Shown: positions 9,971 to 21,857 of the stretch, in pieces
Layout: each line of letters begins with the position of its first letter
How positions within the stretch are numbered: position 1 is the first letter of the stretch
Source: Aurifilum marmelostoma
Taxonomy: Eukaryota; Ascomycota; Sordariomycetes; Diaporthales; Cryphonectriaceae
Length of the DNA: 64,000 bases
Assembly (NCBI GenBank): GCA_027559495.1
Contig: JAMXSV010000010.1
Span: 868,001-932,000 of the forward strand
Reading direction: 5' to 3'
The notes under the pieces: generated by a model
What the model was told of the DNA's origin: nothing
Databases searched by the model: none
Seen by the model: only the letters and a program-made list of their open reading frames with translations
Made by a program: the position numbers and the translations under genes

Positions 9971-11415
9971 GAGGCCTCGGACCTGGGATTGCTTCCCAAC
10001 TACAGCAGCATCACATGCAAAAACAATATACCATACGTATCAGTCCGTCCCACTGCATATCTCTTCAGAACAGGGGGAGCAGTGATGATCTTGCATCCCA
10101 CCGAGACACGAGCTCGACAAGGGGGGGCCCAGGGCCAAAACCATGGATAAGCAGAAGGGAACCAACCACTAACTGTGACTACAAAATAAGGGGACCCGCC
10201 TGATTGGCACCCTGTGGTGGCTGGGACCAGACCGTCGAGCTTCTTCCCTCTCCTGCTACGTGCTCCGTAGCAGTTTCAGATTCCTCCCAAGGGGCCAGGG
10301 ACAAGAGCTTGTGCGCTTTCTGCTGTCTCTGACTGTCTCTCTTGAGCTCCCTCCCATCTGTTGTCGTCACCGCAAACAGCTCTCGCCCTCCTGCTGCCTC
10401 GGCTCGTCCTCCCTCCTTGCGCCCTCCCTGCCCCTCCTTGTCCTCACACCCTTGACCCCTCCACGTCCTGCCATTCCTCCCATATCTCTTGCCACTAACG
10501 CTGAAAGCGCTTATTGGTGCTCCTGAAAGGGGAAAGGAACAGTCGAGACGGCTTGGGCTATCTCTCGGGACCGGAAGGGGCACTTGTTTCATGGCGAGAC
10601 GGGGGGCGACAAAATGTGGGAGGAGGGCTTGTCTCTACATAATAGTGCCCAGTAGTGGTACCCTGCAGTGCCTGCCAGGCCTGCATACCATGGCACCATG
10701 GCATATGGAATCAGCGTGTACCTTACTACAGTGGCAATAGCCCTACCGCTTGCTGTACCTTGGCGCTCTACAGGGTGTGTACATAGTACTTTGGGGCGCT
10801 GGACAGTACGTACCTGTGCAGCATCATCACTCCTTCCTCACCAACCCTCGTAGTTTTTTCTCTCTCTCTCTTGATTTTTTTTTTTGTTGGGAACCCAGTT
10901 TGCGTACAATTTCTTGTGCAATTAATCACCACGACGACCCTCACAACTCTAAATTGCCTCGATCCAATCATTGTCATCCCATCATTCAGGGCCTCGATAT
11001 CCTGCTGGAGTCAACCGCTATTGGCATAGTGCGTCTAAGCACTCCGGATCCTCACTCACTCATCACTCCACCAACAACGGTCCTCTTTCTCTCTCTTTTT
11101 TTTCCCTTTTCTGCCTGCGAAAGGACACCTCACGACGCCAATTGAGCCTCTCATTCCTCGAGTGCGACGTCTTGGCTAAAGTAATAGCCATTCTACAAAG
11201 CGTGTGGCATTTCGTGTCCAGTAATCTCCGTCGTTTTGAGCCTCGTGGGTCCCTCCGGCAGAGCGCACGTGCTCGTATTTGGAAGCATCGTCCACAGAGC
11301 ATTTCAACCACGCAACTACGGTGGATTGATACATCATTTTTTGCATATCCACAAGGAGTTTGCAGGAGGCCACAGAAAGTACTGGGTGTGCTAGAAAATT
11401 ACTGCGAGAGAGGGA

Positions 11416-13041
11416 ATGTCGTCGCCCAACAGCTTCGACCAGCTCGGCCTGGGTATCCTGGGCCTGGGCACGCAGTACCCTCCGTACGGCCTCAAGCCAG
11501 ACGCCATAGATACTCTCGTTCAGCGCTATCATGATGCGGAAAGCCTTTCGATGAAGAAAGTTCTCTCTATCAATAAATACACTGGCATTGAGGTGAGTTT
11601 CTTGGCCGGTCCAACAAGCTTATCAAACCACTTCATTTTCCCATGACGCCACGACCGGCTCAAGGCTGATCCTTACTTCTCTTCGGCCCACTGCAGACTC
11701 GATCGTCAATTGGGGATCCTGACCACCCTGTGGTGAACAACCCGGACCCTCCTTCGATCGAGGAGCTTCATGAGGTCTTTATGAACCAAGGCGTGCCCCT
11801 GGCCGTGAGTGCTGCACGAAAGGCCATCGCCGAGGCCAAGATTGATCTCGAGGAAATTGTGAGTATTCTCAATTATTTTGTCCCTACACTGTCTTCCTGG
11901 GCTCAACCACATGCTGACTCTCTCCTACTACAAGACCCACGTTGTCTCCACGAGCTGCACCGACAGCGCCAACCCAGGATATGACCACTTCGTCTGCCAA
12001 GGTCTAGGCATCACCCACCAGGTCGAGAAGGTCCTCCTCCACGGCATCGGCTGCAGCGGCGGGCTGGCGGCGCTGCGAACCGCGGCAAGCCTGGCACTGG
12101 GCCACAGCTATCGGAGGAAACCCGCACGCATCCTGGTGGTTGCTCTCGAGGTGAGCACGACATTTGTGCGAAGCGAGCTGGACTCGATCGACAAATGCGA
12201 CGAGACGAGGATAGGCGTGTGTCTCTTCTCAGACTGCGCCAGCGCCGTGGTCCTCAGCAACGGCCTGGCTGCAACGACAAGCAGCGGTGTCAGCCTACCA
12301 CCCCGCCCAGCAATCTACGAACTGCTTGGCTGGGATCACCGCATTGTCCCAGACACTGCCCACGATCTGGGGTTCGACGTCCATCGCCACGGCTGGAAGG
12401 TTGTCCTGAGCCCCCGCGTCCCCAAGATTGCCCAGTCCGCCCTGCAGCCCACATTTGCCGACCTCATGTCCTCCCTGCGCCTCCAGCTCCCGCCCACGTA
12501 CCAGGACGCCCCTGCCGCGGAATTCGACTGGGCCATGCACCCAGGCGGTGCTACCATCCTCACGGGTGCCGAGGAGACTATGGGCCTGCGGCCCGAGCAC
12601 ATGCGGGCTAGCTACGACGTGTACATGAATCACGGCAACTCGAGCAGCGCGACTGTGTTTAGCGTTCTGGACCGCCTCCGGGGTAAGGATATGGATGCCT
12701 GCACGCCAGATGGGCGGGGTCCACGGGACTACGTCGTGGGATGTGCGTTTGGGCCGGGCGTGTCGGTGGAGATGTGCATGCTGAAGAGAAACAACCAGCT
12801 CGGAGGCGGCGGGGTGGTGGGGAGCCGAGAGGGAGATGGCGGGATCCCTACGCCGCCCGAGACGGAGAGCGAGCAGAGCAGTGACCGGAGCGAGAATGGG
12901 GAGGAGGACAACAGCAGCAGCGCAGGGTCAGAAGGTGATGGCGTGGAGTCGGACGACAAGACTAGCGGTTGGGGTGTGCAGCAGCATCTGTATGAGGACG
13001 ACTTTATAAGCCAAGCGCTTGCGTCTGTGGAGTTAGACTGA
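11416..13041 (+). CDS. Type III polyketide synthase (chalcone/stilbene synthase superfamily)
   Basis: Homodimeric iterative ketosynthase that extends acyl-CoA starters with malonyl-CoA. Characterised fungal relatives (Neurospora ORAS, Aspergillus CsyA) make alkylresorcylic acids, resorcinols and pyrones. Exons 11416-11592, 11697-11858 and 11935-13041 give 481 residues. The catalytic triad is visible: Cys121 in VSTSCTDSANPG, His315 in DWAMHPGG and Asn348 in NHGNSSSATV. The C-terminal CoA-site region reads VVGCAFGPGVSVEMCML. About 75 extra residues follow the catalytic fold: a Gly-rich linker, a Ser/Glu/Asp-rich disordered stretch and a conserved-looking end (DDFISQALASVELD). Plant enzymes end near residue 390-400, so this extension is notable. 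The exact product cannot be inferred. The next gene is a convergent MFS transporter. Confidence 0.95.
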
Positions 13042-13549
13042 GGCTGAGGGAAAAAAATTAAAGACAAGAAGGGGAAGGTTGAAGGAAGAGACGCATGGGT
13101 GATGTGATGAATACGGCGCATATACAGCGATATACCTTGAGAATCTGGGCGGGCGGTGAGCTCGGCAGGGCACAATATATAGACCATATAAATATGTATG
13201 CTATAGATGCTCTAGAATGGCAGTTGCTACATATTTGTCTTTTTGTAGATGGCTGGAACAGGATGTTTGGAAATACGAGATGAGCTGAAGTCGTTTTCAT
13301 GTCCCACGTCCTTGAGATTTCTATACACACACAAAGGATACGGTAGGTACATTGGGTATCAATAAAATCTTCTCGTCGTCGTATGCTCGAGGCCACACGC
13401 TCCCGCCCTTACCTCATGATACATCATCATCTCAAATAATAAATGACTCCTCTCCACCCACCACCATTACCACCACCTACCCCAAACCTTCCTTCATACA
13501 CATACTCTCTCTATCTCTCTCTCTCTGTCTCTCCCTCCTACCTCCCACA
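13042..13549. other. Convergent 3' region, PKS / MFS transporter
   Basis: 508 bp between facing stop codons. An AATAAA hexamer at 13361-13366 could serve the plus-strand PKS transcript, though fungal poly(A) signals are degenerate. No gene is seen. Confidence 0.4.
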
Positions 13550-15424
13550 TTACTCGGCAACCTTCCTGTCCCCCACCACGCCCGTGCCCGCCTCCACGCT
13601 CTCCAGGCTCTGCCCCTTGCGCGTGCCCAGCTGCCGCGTGTCCCACCCCTTGCTCTCGAGGTAAGCCCGGAACCGCGCGTCCTCCTTCTGGACGGTGTCC
13701 TGGCCGATGTGCGGGAGGAAGACGAGCACGAGCACGGCCGACAGGAGGCACAGGGACGACGAGACGTAGAAGGGGTACTGCGCGCTGGCCGTGTCCGTGT
13801 GGCCGGCGGCCTCGATGTACTTGAAGATGTAGGTGCCGATGAAGGCGCCTATCTTGCCGATGGCGGCGGCTATTCCGTAGTAGGTGCCCCTGATGCCGGT
13901 GGCGGAGGTCTTTGAGGCGATGAGACCGATGCTGTGGGGGGGGGGGGGGGGGGGAAGTGTGGTTAGCAACAGGCTTTTTTTTTTCTCTCCTTTTTCTAAA
14001 AAAAAAAAAGAAGAAGAAAAAGAAAAAGGAATCTCTTCTGCTTACTTGTCACCAGGGCCCAGCTCGCCGAGGGCCAGGAAGATGCCGTAGATGACAGCAA
14101 AGCCGGCGACGTTCTGGACCTGGGAGAGGGTGTTGTAGGCGCCGGCCATGGCGAAGCCCACGATGGCCTGGAGGGTGACGCCGAGGGCGAGGGTGTAGCG
14201 GGGGCCGATCCAGTCGCTCACGAAGGCGCCGAGGACGGCGCCGGGGATGTAGAAGAGGTTGATGACGGTGTTCCAGCCGAAGACGGTGGTCAGCGGGGCG
14301 TCGTCGCCGTAGATGTTGGCGAGGATGCTGGAGCCGTAGAGGCCAAAGGGGTAGGCGGAGAAGTCGTAGATGAACCAGATGGCGGCGACGACGAGCAGGC
14401 GGGGGCCGTAGAAGCGGAGGGCGAGCCCCCAGGGGATGCGGACGTGGGCCATGCTGTTGCGCGAGAACTCCTCGGGCTCCCTGACGCGCAGGCGCAGCAC
14501 GAAGAGGACGAGGGGGGAAGACGACGCCGATGCCGAGGCTGGTGCGCCACTGCGTCTCGTAGTGGCCGTTGTGGCAGGCGGCGGCGACGACGTAGGGCAC
14601 AAAGGCGCCGACGACGAAGCCCCAGTCGATGGCGGTGTTGGTGAAGAGGATGAACCAGCGGTTGCGCGTGCCCGCCCGGAGCTCGGCCGACGACTCGGAG
14701 CAGCCCACGGAGCCGGCCGGGTACTCGCCGCCGATGCCGACGCCCACGAAGAAGCGCCAGGCCACCAGCATGGAGAGAAGGCCCGCGGCCTGCCCGTGCC
14801 AGTACGACCCGGCCGCCAGGGCGGTGAAGACGATGAGGATCACGGTCGAGACCAGGAGCGTGTTGATGCGGCTCCACTTGTCGGCGAGGATGCCGAAGAA
14901 GAGCTGGCCCACCACGGTGCCCGCGAAGGCGATGGCTGTGACCTGGAAGAAGAGAATGGTCAGCTTTTGGGTGTGGTGTACGTAAGGTCGTCGTCTGACG
15001 AGGGCCCAGGGGGTGGAAGAAGAGACCGAGGCGGCGTGAAGAGAACGAAGAGTTACTCACATTGCTGATGGCACTAGAGTTTGTATATGCGTCTCCGAAT
15101 TGCTAATTTGTGGCCAAAAGAAGATTTAATATTCAAAATGAGCACAGTCCGGGTGAGAGGAGGAACAAGGTCTCTCCACTCTCTCTCACAAATTTACCAC
15201 CACGGGGGCTGCATGGGTTCACTCACCATGGACAGCAGAGTGTTTACGGATCCGATAACGTTGTTGACGTAACCATCACTAAAGAGACCGGCGCCACAGG
15301 CAAAGACGGGCAGGAGACTCTTGCTCATGGGCTGGACGTCCTCGACGGGCACCTCTGCGGACTGGTACGGCTCGACGGGGGCGTCGTGCGACGACCTCGA
15401 CTTCTTTCCGAAGCCAAAGGCCAT
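13550..15424 (-). CDS. MFS transporter of the phosphate / GIT1 type (frame broken by one extra base)
   Basis: Twelve-helix major facilitator, probably a proton-coupled importer of phosphate or glycerophosphodiesters at the plasma membrane. Exons 15424-15227, 15102-15061 (a 42-nt mini-exon encoding QFGDAYTNSSAISN), 14942-14046 and 13931-13550. Diagnostic stretches: GLFSDGYVNNVIGSV, GQLFFGILADKWSR, VGVGIGGEYPAGSVGCSES, DWIGPRYTLALG and GELGPGDNIGLIASKTSATGIRG. These match the Pho84/GIT1 branch, not sugar porters. The long third exon shifts frame at a G6 run at 14512-14517 (plus strand). Five bases there give GVVFPLVLFVLRLRVREPEEF and an uninterrupted protein of 505 residues. Convergent with the type III PKS; whether it exports or imports anything related to that pathway is unknown, and a nutrient role is the simpler reading. 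Confidence 0.88.
13936..13954. repeat. G19 homopolymer inside an intron
   Basis: In the last intron of the MFS gene. On the coding strand it is a C19 tract directly before the ACAG acceptor, an extreme pyrimidine tract. Its true length is uncertain given the other homopolymer problems in this window. Confidence 0.75.
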
Positions 15425-15742
15425 GACGATGGTCGTGTTCTTTGTCAGTGCCCTCAGGTCGAGAACTGGAGGAGAGGTATTGTTGAGATGACGCCCGGTG
15501 TCGAGAGGGGCCTGTGAGATAGGTAGGTGGTGAGGCCTGCAGGTCGGAGGATAAGTGAGCGAGGCTGGAGTGAGGGTTCCAAGTTCAAGAAGAGAGGAAA
15601 CACAGAACAAGGAAAAGAGAAGGACAAAAGAGAGAAGAAGAAGAAAAGAAGAGGCTGTAGTGCTCTAGATCAATCTAGACAGGAAGAGAGATAAAATAAT
15701 CCTGTTATACCACGTGCTAAAGATTCTCTGTGAGGAACAAGA

Positions 15743-15788
<46 letters not shown>

Positions 15789-18700
15789 CATGTCTCTCTA
15801 TCTCACATCCTGGCCCAGCTAGGATGCGATTCAGGCCATTCCAGATGCAGGTGTGAGTGTGACCCTCTCCCCGAGCTGCAGGAGGTCGGCATGTGCTCCG
15901 CTATTGTCCCGGCCGGGCCAGCGCCGAGAAGAGGAAAAGGCGCCCCGTCGGGGAGGGCCCAAAATTGCATGTGCATCCTTCGCTATACCACATCCTACCC
16001 ACGGTGACACGACCTGGCATCAAGAGTACAGCTATCATATGGTCCAGAACAGCACACCAGGTCCGTCATATCTACGCGTACTTGTGTGTGTGTGTGTGTA
16101 CTCATCTGGACACCCTGTGGGGGGCGTCTTCTTCCTCCTCACAACGACCTCGGCCGCCCTCTCTGGTCAAGAGACGTAAGTACTACGAGGATGATAATGA
16201 TCTCACGGGGGGGGTCAAGTTGGGCGGGGCCACATAAACCTAAAAGAGAGGGCTCCCTTGTACAAGAAGTAAGAGTGGCGCTCTCAGGGCTCTGCCGCTG
16301 TGCCGAGATGAGGGCAAGCACACACCCAAGTCCCCCCCCCCCCCGCGTGCCTGTGTTGCAGGCGCTCATTCGCCGCTCAGACACCTGGAAAGCTGGGGGT
16401 TCGGGGGGGCCCCACGAGGTCCAAAATCCTACCATACTGCTTCTGTGTGTTACTTTACGATTTAGTACCGCGCTGGATCTCCGACGGCGGCCCAGCCTTC
16501 GACAAAGTCGTCCTCAGAGGAAACCTTTTTCCCCCCTCTGGTGGCGTCCGCCTGATCTCTGGCGCTGGCAACCCTACGCGGGACGGGAAACAAAAGAAAG
16601 CTTGTGTGTCTGCAGGCCCTGCGGATGCCCCCGTGCAGTGGCGGGCTTGGCCTCGGCATAGCACAACGTCTATGAGGTTCGAGGGCGGCGGAGACGTTCT
16701 CGGTAGTATCGCCGAAGGATTCCCGCTCTGCTGGGTTCGGTCGAGCAAAAGGGCTCCACCCGCTGGGCTTTGTTATCTCCTTCTCAGCAGCACTTGACAC
16801 GGAATCTTTTGACCAGGATGAGAAGGAAGAGAAACGAGAAAACCAACAGAGAAAGAGAGAGAAGGTAGGAAGAAAAAAAAGAAGAAAAAATCCGACCTCG
16901 GTCTATCAAGATCTTGGAATCCAGCCAGGGTTGTCTGCCACGCCCTGCCTCTGCAGCATGCATCCCATGTATTCGTGCACGTGGGCATGTTGCAAATGTT
17001 TTTTTTTTCCGTGCCAGTGGGATCTGCTGCTGCATGTAACACACCATCATGATCTTGACAACCCTAGCATCGAGATGAATGCCCTCAATATCGATGCGGA
17101 TTTGTACGTGGTCGGTAGCCCTCACTCAGCGTGTCACATCACCACCGCCCAATCGCCCTTCCTACATACCTGTAAACGTCTTTACCGCGTCCCTGAGTGG
17201 AGAATCGAGGAAGAGCGAACGGGGCGAGAGATCCACTCGCGGTCTTCAGAACCGTGGCCGGCGGCATTCCCTGCGGATCTCGGCGCTGAAGCCTATCGTC
17301 TTCTATAGTGCCAGCCGTACTAATGGTTAGGGTAGTTGATGAGGAGCTGACCGAGGCCGGCCTGCATGTTGTCGCATCCTCAGCTGCCACGCTCGTCGCT
17401 ACATACCCTCTTGGTCCGGTGATTACTCATGGCATGCAAGCACATGCAGGGCCCATGCGGGCGCGGTACCAGCGCTCTGGGTTGGATGGCGAGCTAGATA
17501 CTTCGGACCAGATCTGACGTTGATCTAGGCTCCCCACACCATCCAAGAGAGAGAGAGAGGAAGAGAAGAGTGGTTGGCCAAGCAGATACTGGGGCTGCAC
17601 AGACAGGGATTCAACAATTACTAAGAGCTGGAAGGCATCGACTGTTAACTATGGATTCATCATGGGCCCAGGAACACAGTCTCTGAGGATATATTTGCGT
17701 GAGACTAGCCCATGGCTTGAATGTGTCCCAGTAATTAATTATTGTCAGCATCTCCTGTGTCGAGTCTATCTGGGGTACCTTTAGGCCCTTGGGACTTGAC
17801 TCCACCATGAACTCTTTTGGGACTCATGTCCAGCTGTCTTCTCAGGTTTGAAAAGAATATGATGTTCTCTCCTGGTGGAACAATGTTCTGAGTGTTTAGT
17901 TCATGGTCCATAGTAGAGAGTCTTCTCAAGAACTATGTGCCCGGGGCTGTAAGCCAGTCTCCAAAAAGTCTGCATGTAAGTGATGGACTGGTCAAGTGAA
18001 ATATCCACATCATTCAAAGACAATTCTCGAAAGTAATACCTTCTGATGCCTAGTAGTCTTGGCTGGTAATTACAAGAGAGCTTTCTTCTGAAATGAGCAG
18101 GTATCGCCATCTGCCTTGCCCTCAGCTTGGTGCCTGCCTCGTTGTCGTTCGATATCATGGATGTCCCCAACAGCCTTGGGCAATTGCATAGCCCCCGTCC
18201 CCCTCCATCTATTGTCAACAGAGCTGGTCGAGACTTGAGAAAGTCGAGTCCAGCACGACACCACTGAGTTGTTGGGCTGCTCCCAAAGCCTCGTCAGGCC
18301 ATTGCCCTCTGCTCACTTGTCAACTTCCCACCTCTCATCCCACCCAAAGAAGCTTGCCTTTCGGAGACCCTACCTTGTTCCTATCATCCGTTTCATCAGC
18401 TAGATTCATGGCTCCAGAAGACCTTCGTACATGAATTCCAGCAAGTGAGATCATCTTACAAGAGTACCCTCCACGAGGCTGAGGCTTTATGGTCAGGCCT
18501 CTCCATCAACTTGGAAGCAGGTGCCTTTCTAAAGCTCACCATCCTCGCTTTTCTCTCTGAAACTGCACTCACCCCTCGCACTTGCCACTGACACTGGCCT
18601 TCCTGCCTCCCAGAAAAGGCCCTTCTGACAAGCCTGATCGTGGAGAAACGCCAGGTTCTTTGTTCATCTGTGGTGGTAAGCTCGCTCGTCCTCCTTTACA

Positions 18701-19141
18701 CTCCCCCTCGAGGAAGTTTTCCATGGCCGCTTGTGTCTGCAAATTTTGTTTCCTTCCACTTTCTAGCCCCCTCTTTCCTCTAATTCCCCCCCCCCCCTCC
18801 TCCCCCCTTCAGCAACCTATCATCCCACTCATTCTATCTACAGCAACTACGTGTTACCCCTCGGCAATCCCGGCGTTGTGCCCTGGAAACTTGATCGCCT
18901 ACATACCCTCCTCCCTCTCCTCCGCCCTGTGGTTCTCTTCCGCTAATATCTCACTTCTTTCTTCCCGATAGATCCGTTTTGCGTTGCAAGGTTCTGCATG
19001 AGCTCGACTTACCTACCCAAGTTCTGTCTGACAAGACCTCCCTATTCAGATCGAAACTTGTGGCTCCAGTGTCTAGAACTTCAGCTCTGAGCTCGCAAGA
19101 CTGGCCCCTTCATCTCCAGACCCTGTCACCTCAGCTGGAAA
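15425..19141. promoter_or_regulatory. Large divergent intergenic region, MFS / F-box-like gene
   Basis: 3.7 kb with no convincing protein gene on either strand; open frames here are short and of unrecognisable composition. It contains a purine-rich tract at about 15590-15690 (pyrimidine-rich on the MFS coding strand), the C17-(AC)14 tract, short poly-C runs at about 16334-16345 and 18787-18810, and CT-rich DNA from 18540 to 18960 ahead of the F-box-like gene. An unrecognised ncRNA cannot be excluded. Confidence 0.4.
15744..15788. repeat. C17-(AC)14 compound microsatellite
   Basis: Seventeen Cs directly followed by about fourteen AC units, about 320 bp upstream of the MFS transporter start. 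Confidence 0.85.
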
Positions 19142-21857
19142 ATGGACGCCGATGCCGATCCGAACCCTCATGATGCCTGCCCTGGCGGCAGGGAGTCTTC
19201 AATGTTTGTGGCGCAGGACCACCCAGACTACGAGTCCGTGAATCTATTCGATTCCTCACCATCTTCCGTGGATGGTGACCATACTGATCAGGGCGAGCGG
19301 GCTCCTGAAGGCGCACAACAAGCCACAGCAGATGATGACAATGAGGAGCCAGAGCCGGACAATGAGCAGCCAGAGGACGTCTCCGATGCGATGCGCAGTG
19401 TTTCACCTGCCAGTGATGATGAAGAGGAGGCTGACGATCTGGAAGCAAATCGAAAGGAGCCTCTGCCCCTCGGGCATCTATCTAGCATGCAGTGCCAGGA
19501 CTGCGACAAATACACGAAGCGCATCAAGTCACAACAGAGCACAATCAATAAGAAGAACGAACAGATCAAGAACTTGAAGGCAGACAACCGACGCCTAAGA
19601 GCACAGCTCCGTAGCCAGGGACATAGGACCACCCAGCCAGGCGGTCACGGATGGACCAACAGCTACGCCCACGCCCACGGGAGGCCCAGTCCTCAGGCTG
19701 GAAACATCAAGATCTGGCCACAGCTGCTGCGAGACATGCTCTCGGACGCTGAAGACTGTGTCAGCTGGGAGACTGTCTGGAAAACTTCGTATCAAGAGGA
19801 GAATATGCCGACCCGGCTCCTATTGCACCCGTGTGTGCAACTTGTTGGAAAAGAAAACGCCGACATCTCACGTGGATATTCCGATTCCGGCCCCAGCAGC
19901 AGAGCTCACAAATCCGCGCCACTCAAGCCGGCCAAGTTGCGAACCAAGTTCAAGGGGAGTTTTGACAATCTCCCCACCAACGTGCTGGTGAAAGTCCTTT
20001 CTGTGCTCCTCGTGTTTGACAATGCGCTGGTCCATGCTTTCAGCAGGCTTGACCCTTTCGAAGAACCCCAAGAACTCGGCGACGTCTTCAAAGATGAGCA
20101 CAAGCTAGGCCTCAACAGAACTTCCGGTCTCCAGACGCGGCTCTTCATCTCTGGGGAGAAAAGAGCGTATATTTCTTTGACGCACAGCACCATTCTTCCT
20201 CGAGATCTGTTGGCTCCTCTCGTGGTGAGCCGGAAGTGGTGCTTCTACGGCTGCTCCATCTTTTACTCGTGCAACTCGTTCGCCTTCAGCTCCTTTGGCG
20301 AGTTCGACCGCTTCGCCAATGGCATCGGGGCTGCTCGCGTCCAGCGGCTGACCAACATCGAGCTGCACTGGATGGGAGGAAAGTCTCTGCGCTGGACGCA
20401 GGAGGATGACAAGAAAATACTCAACAGGAGAGTGATGCCTCTTGCCTGGCTTTGCGAGATGCCGCGGCTTCAGTCGCTTGTTGTCTTTATGTGAGTTGTG
20501 ATGCATCGAAAACATTCCCTGCAAGAGCACTGACTGAAATAGTGACGAGTCGAGCAAATCTGTGGTCCGACGCAGTAGGGAGCACAAAGATATCCGGCAG
20601 TACGAGAAAGAAAACACAGCTGGGCAGCCCAACTCCAGAGAATCCAGAGCCCTGAGGGCATGTCAGGGAATGGATTTCCTCCTTCAGCTGCGGGGGATGC
20701 GGTGGATCCGGCTCTACGCTACGAACCGCTACCTGTCGCATTTCGATCGCAACAAGAGCGCCGTGAGAGACCAGTCCGCCGTCATCGACCTCAACAGGAC
20801 TGCTCGGATGGAGCCTGTTGCTTCGCGTGCTGCTCTGGCAGCACTGGACCGGCTGGATCCTTTGTTCCCGCCCAGACCGGACAGGTGGAACCCTGGACCC
20901 GAGGACTGGGCTGTTCTGCAGAAGATTGAGGCTATCAGCAAGGCGTACGATTGCCGGCCTAATGACCTTGATCTCGACGTGACGCCGAGAGAAGGCACAC
21001 CTAGCGATTGGGAGGGCCCATGCGGCAGTCTTCGCTTGGGCAGTGACGAAGGAGACGACGATCCAGGCATGCCTTTCCCTCGACCGGCGGCGTCGGTAGA
21101 AGACATCTCCGAGGATCCTTTAGTTGATGTTGAGTCGGATGGAGAAGACAACCGGAGCGACGAGCTTGAAGATGCTGAGCTTGACGATGAACTGGCTACG
21201 GAAGAACAGGTTCGCCGACAACGAACTCATGACTTCGTTCGCGACCTGTGTACGAGCCTGCCTCCCACTGTGCTCAGCCCTCTCGCCAGCCATCAGAGCT
21301 TCCGCAGCGAGGGGCGGAGTGTATCCCATATCTGGTCACCTCTGGCAGACGCCGTCTTGGAACGTTTTCCTAATCAATCCAATGAGACTATTGTCATCGA
21401 TGATGATGACGAGGAGGAGGAGGAGCAGAGTGATGTCGACTACGCCCATGGGGAGGGTGCTCTGGATGTGATGGGTACCTCACCGCCAGCTCCGGGAAAC
21501 CGCCAGCGGTCTACGCCCGGCCTCTTTGTCACGCCGGGTCCTGCCGAGGATGACCTGTGGGGAGTAGTAGGTACAAGGTCGTCTAGCTCGAAGACATCCA
21601 CGGCCCGTGAAGCGACGAACTTCATCGACCTGACTTTAGACTCGGACGAAGAAAGCCCGCAGGCCTCATGCGGCGAGCACCTCACAGGAGTCCAGGATCT
21701 CGGCCTACCATATCCTGGTGGAGGTGTGAAGCGCGAACGTGACCCCAGCTCCATGGCCAGTGAGGAGGATATGGCCCCCCGAAAGAGGCAGCTTAGCAAC
21801 TTCGATCTCGACAATCACCCTCACGATGACCAGTCGTGGCCCAACGAGAGCCACTGA
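19142..21857 (+). CDS. F-box-like acidic protein with coiled coil and two SUMO-interacting-like motifs
   Basis: Two exons, 19142-20490 and 20543-21857, give 887 residues. Residues 1-110 are acidic and disordered. Residues about 120-160 form a predicted coiled coil (KSQQSTINKKNEQIKNLKADN). At about 273 the F-box-like line FDNLPTNVLVKVLSVLL begins a domain continuing through LLAPLVVSRKWCFYGCSIFY, FSSFGEFDRFANGIG and IELHWMGG to ACQGMDFLLQLRGMRWIRLY. This domain recurs in filamentous-fungal proteins annotated as F-box or DUF7730-like. The C-terminal third is acidic and holds two hydrophobic-acidic motifs, TIVIDDDDEEEEE (about 732) and FIDLTLDSDEE (about 809), which fit the SUMO-interacting consensus. 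Role is unproven; a nuclear ubiquitin/SUMO-linked adaptor is an inference. It is convergent with PAN2. Confidence 0.8.

Larger units (their letters stand above)
9509..11415. promoter_or_regulatory. Upstream region of the type III PKS
   Basis: 1.9 kb without a convincing gene. It holds the microsatellites listed separately, an A24 run at 9947-9970, and pyrimidine-rich tracts at about 10856-10886 and 11083-11112 of the kind often found ahead of fungal transcription starts. No Zn2Cys6 regulator or other cluster gene is encoded here. Confidence 0.45.

Noticed and set aside
13352..13915. Plus-strand frame opposite the MFS transporter
   Set aside because: Antisense shadow of the transporter's last exon.
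16086..16661. Plus-strand frame of about 190 codons
   Set aside because: Begins in a TG microsatellite and crosses poly-C; no family resemblance.
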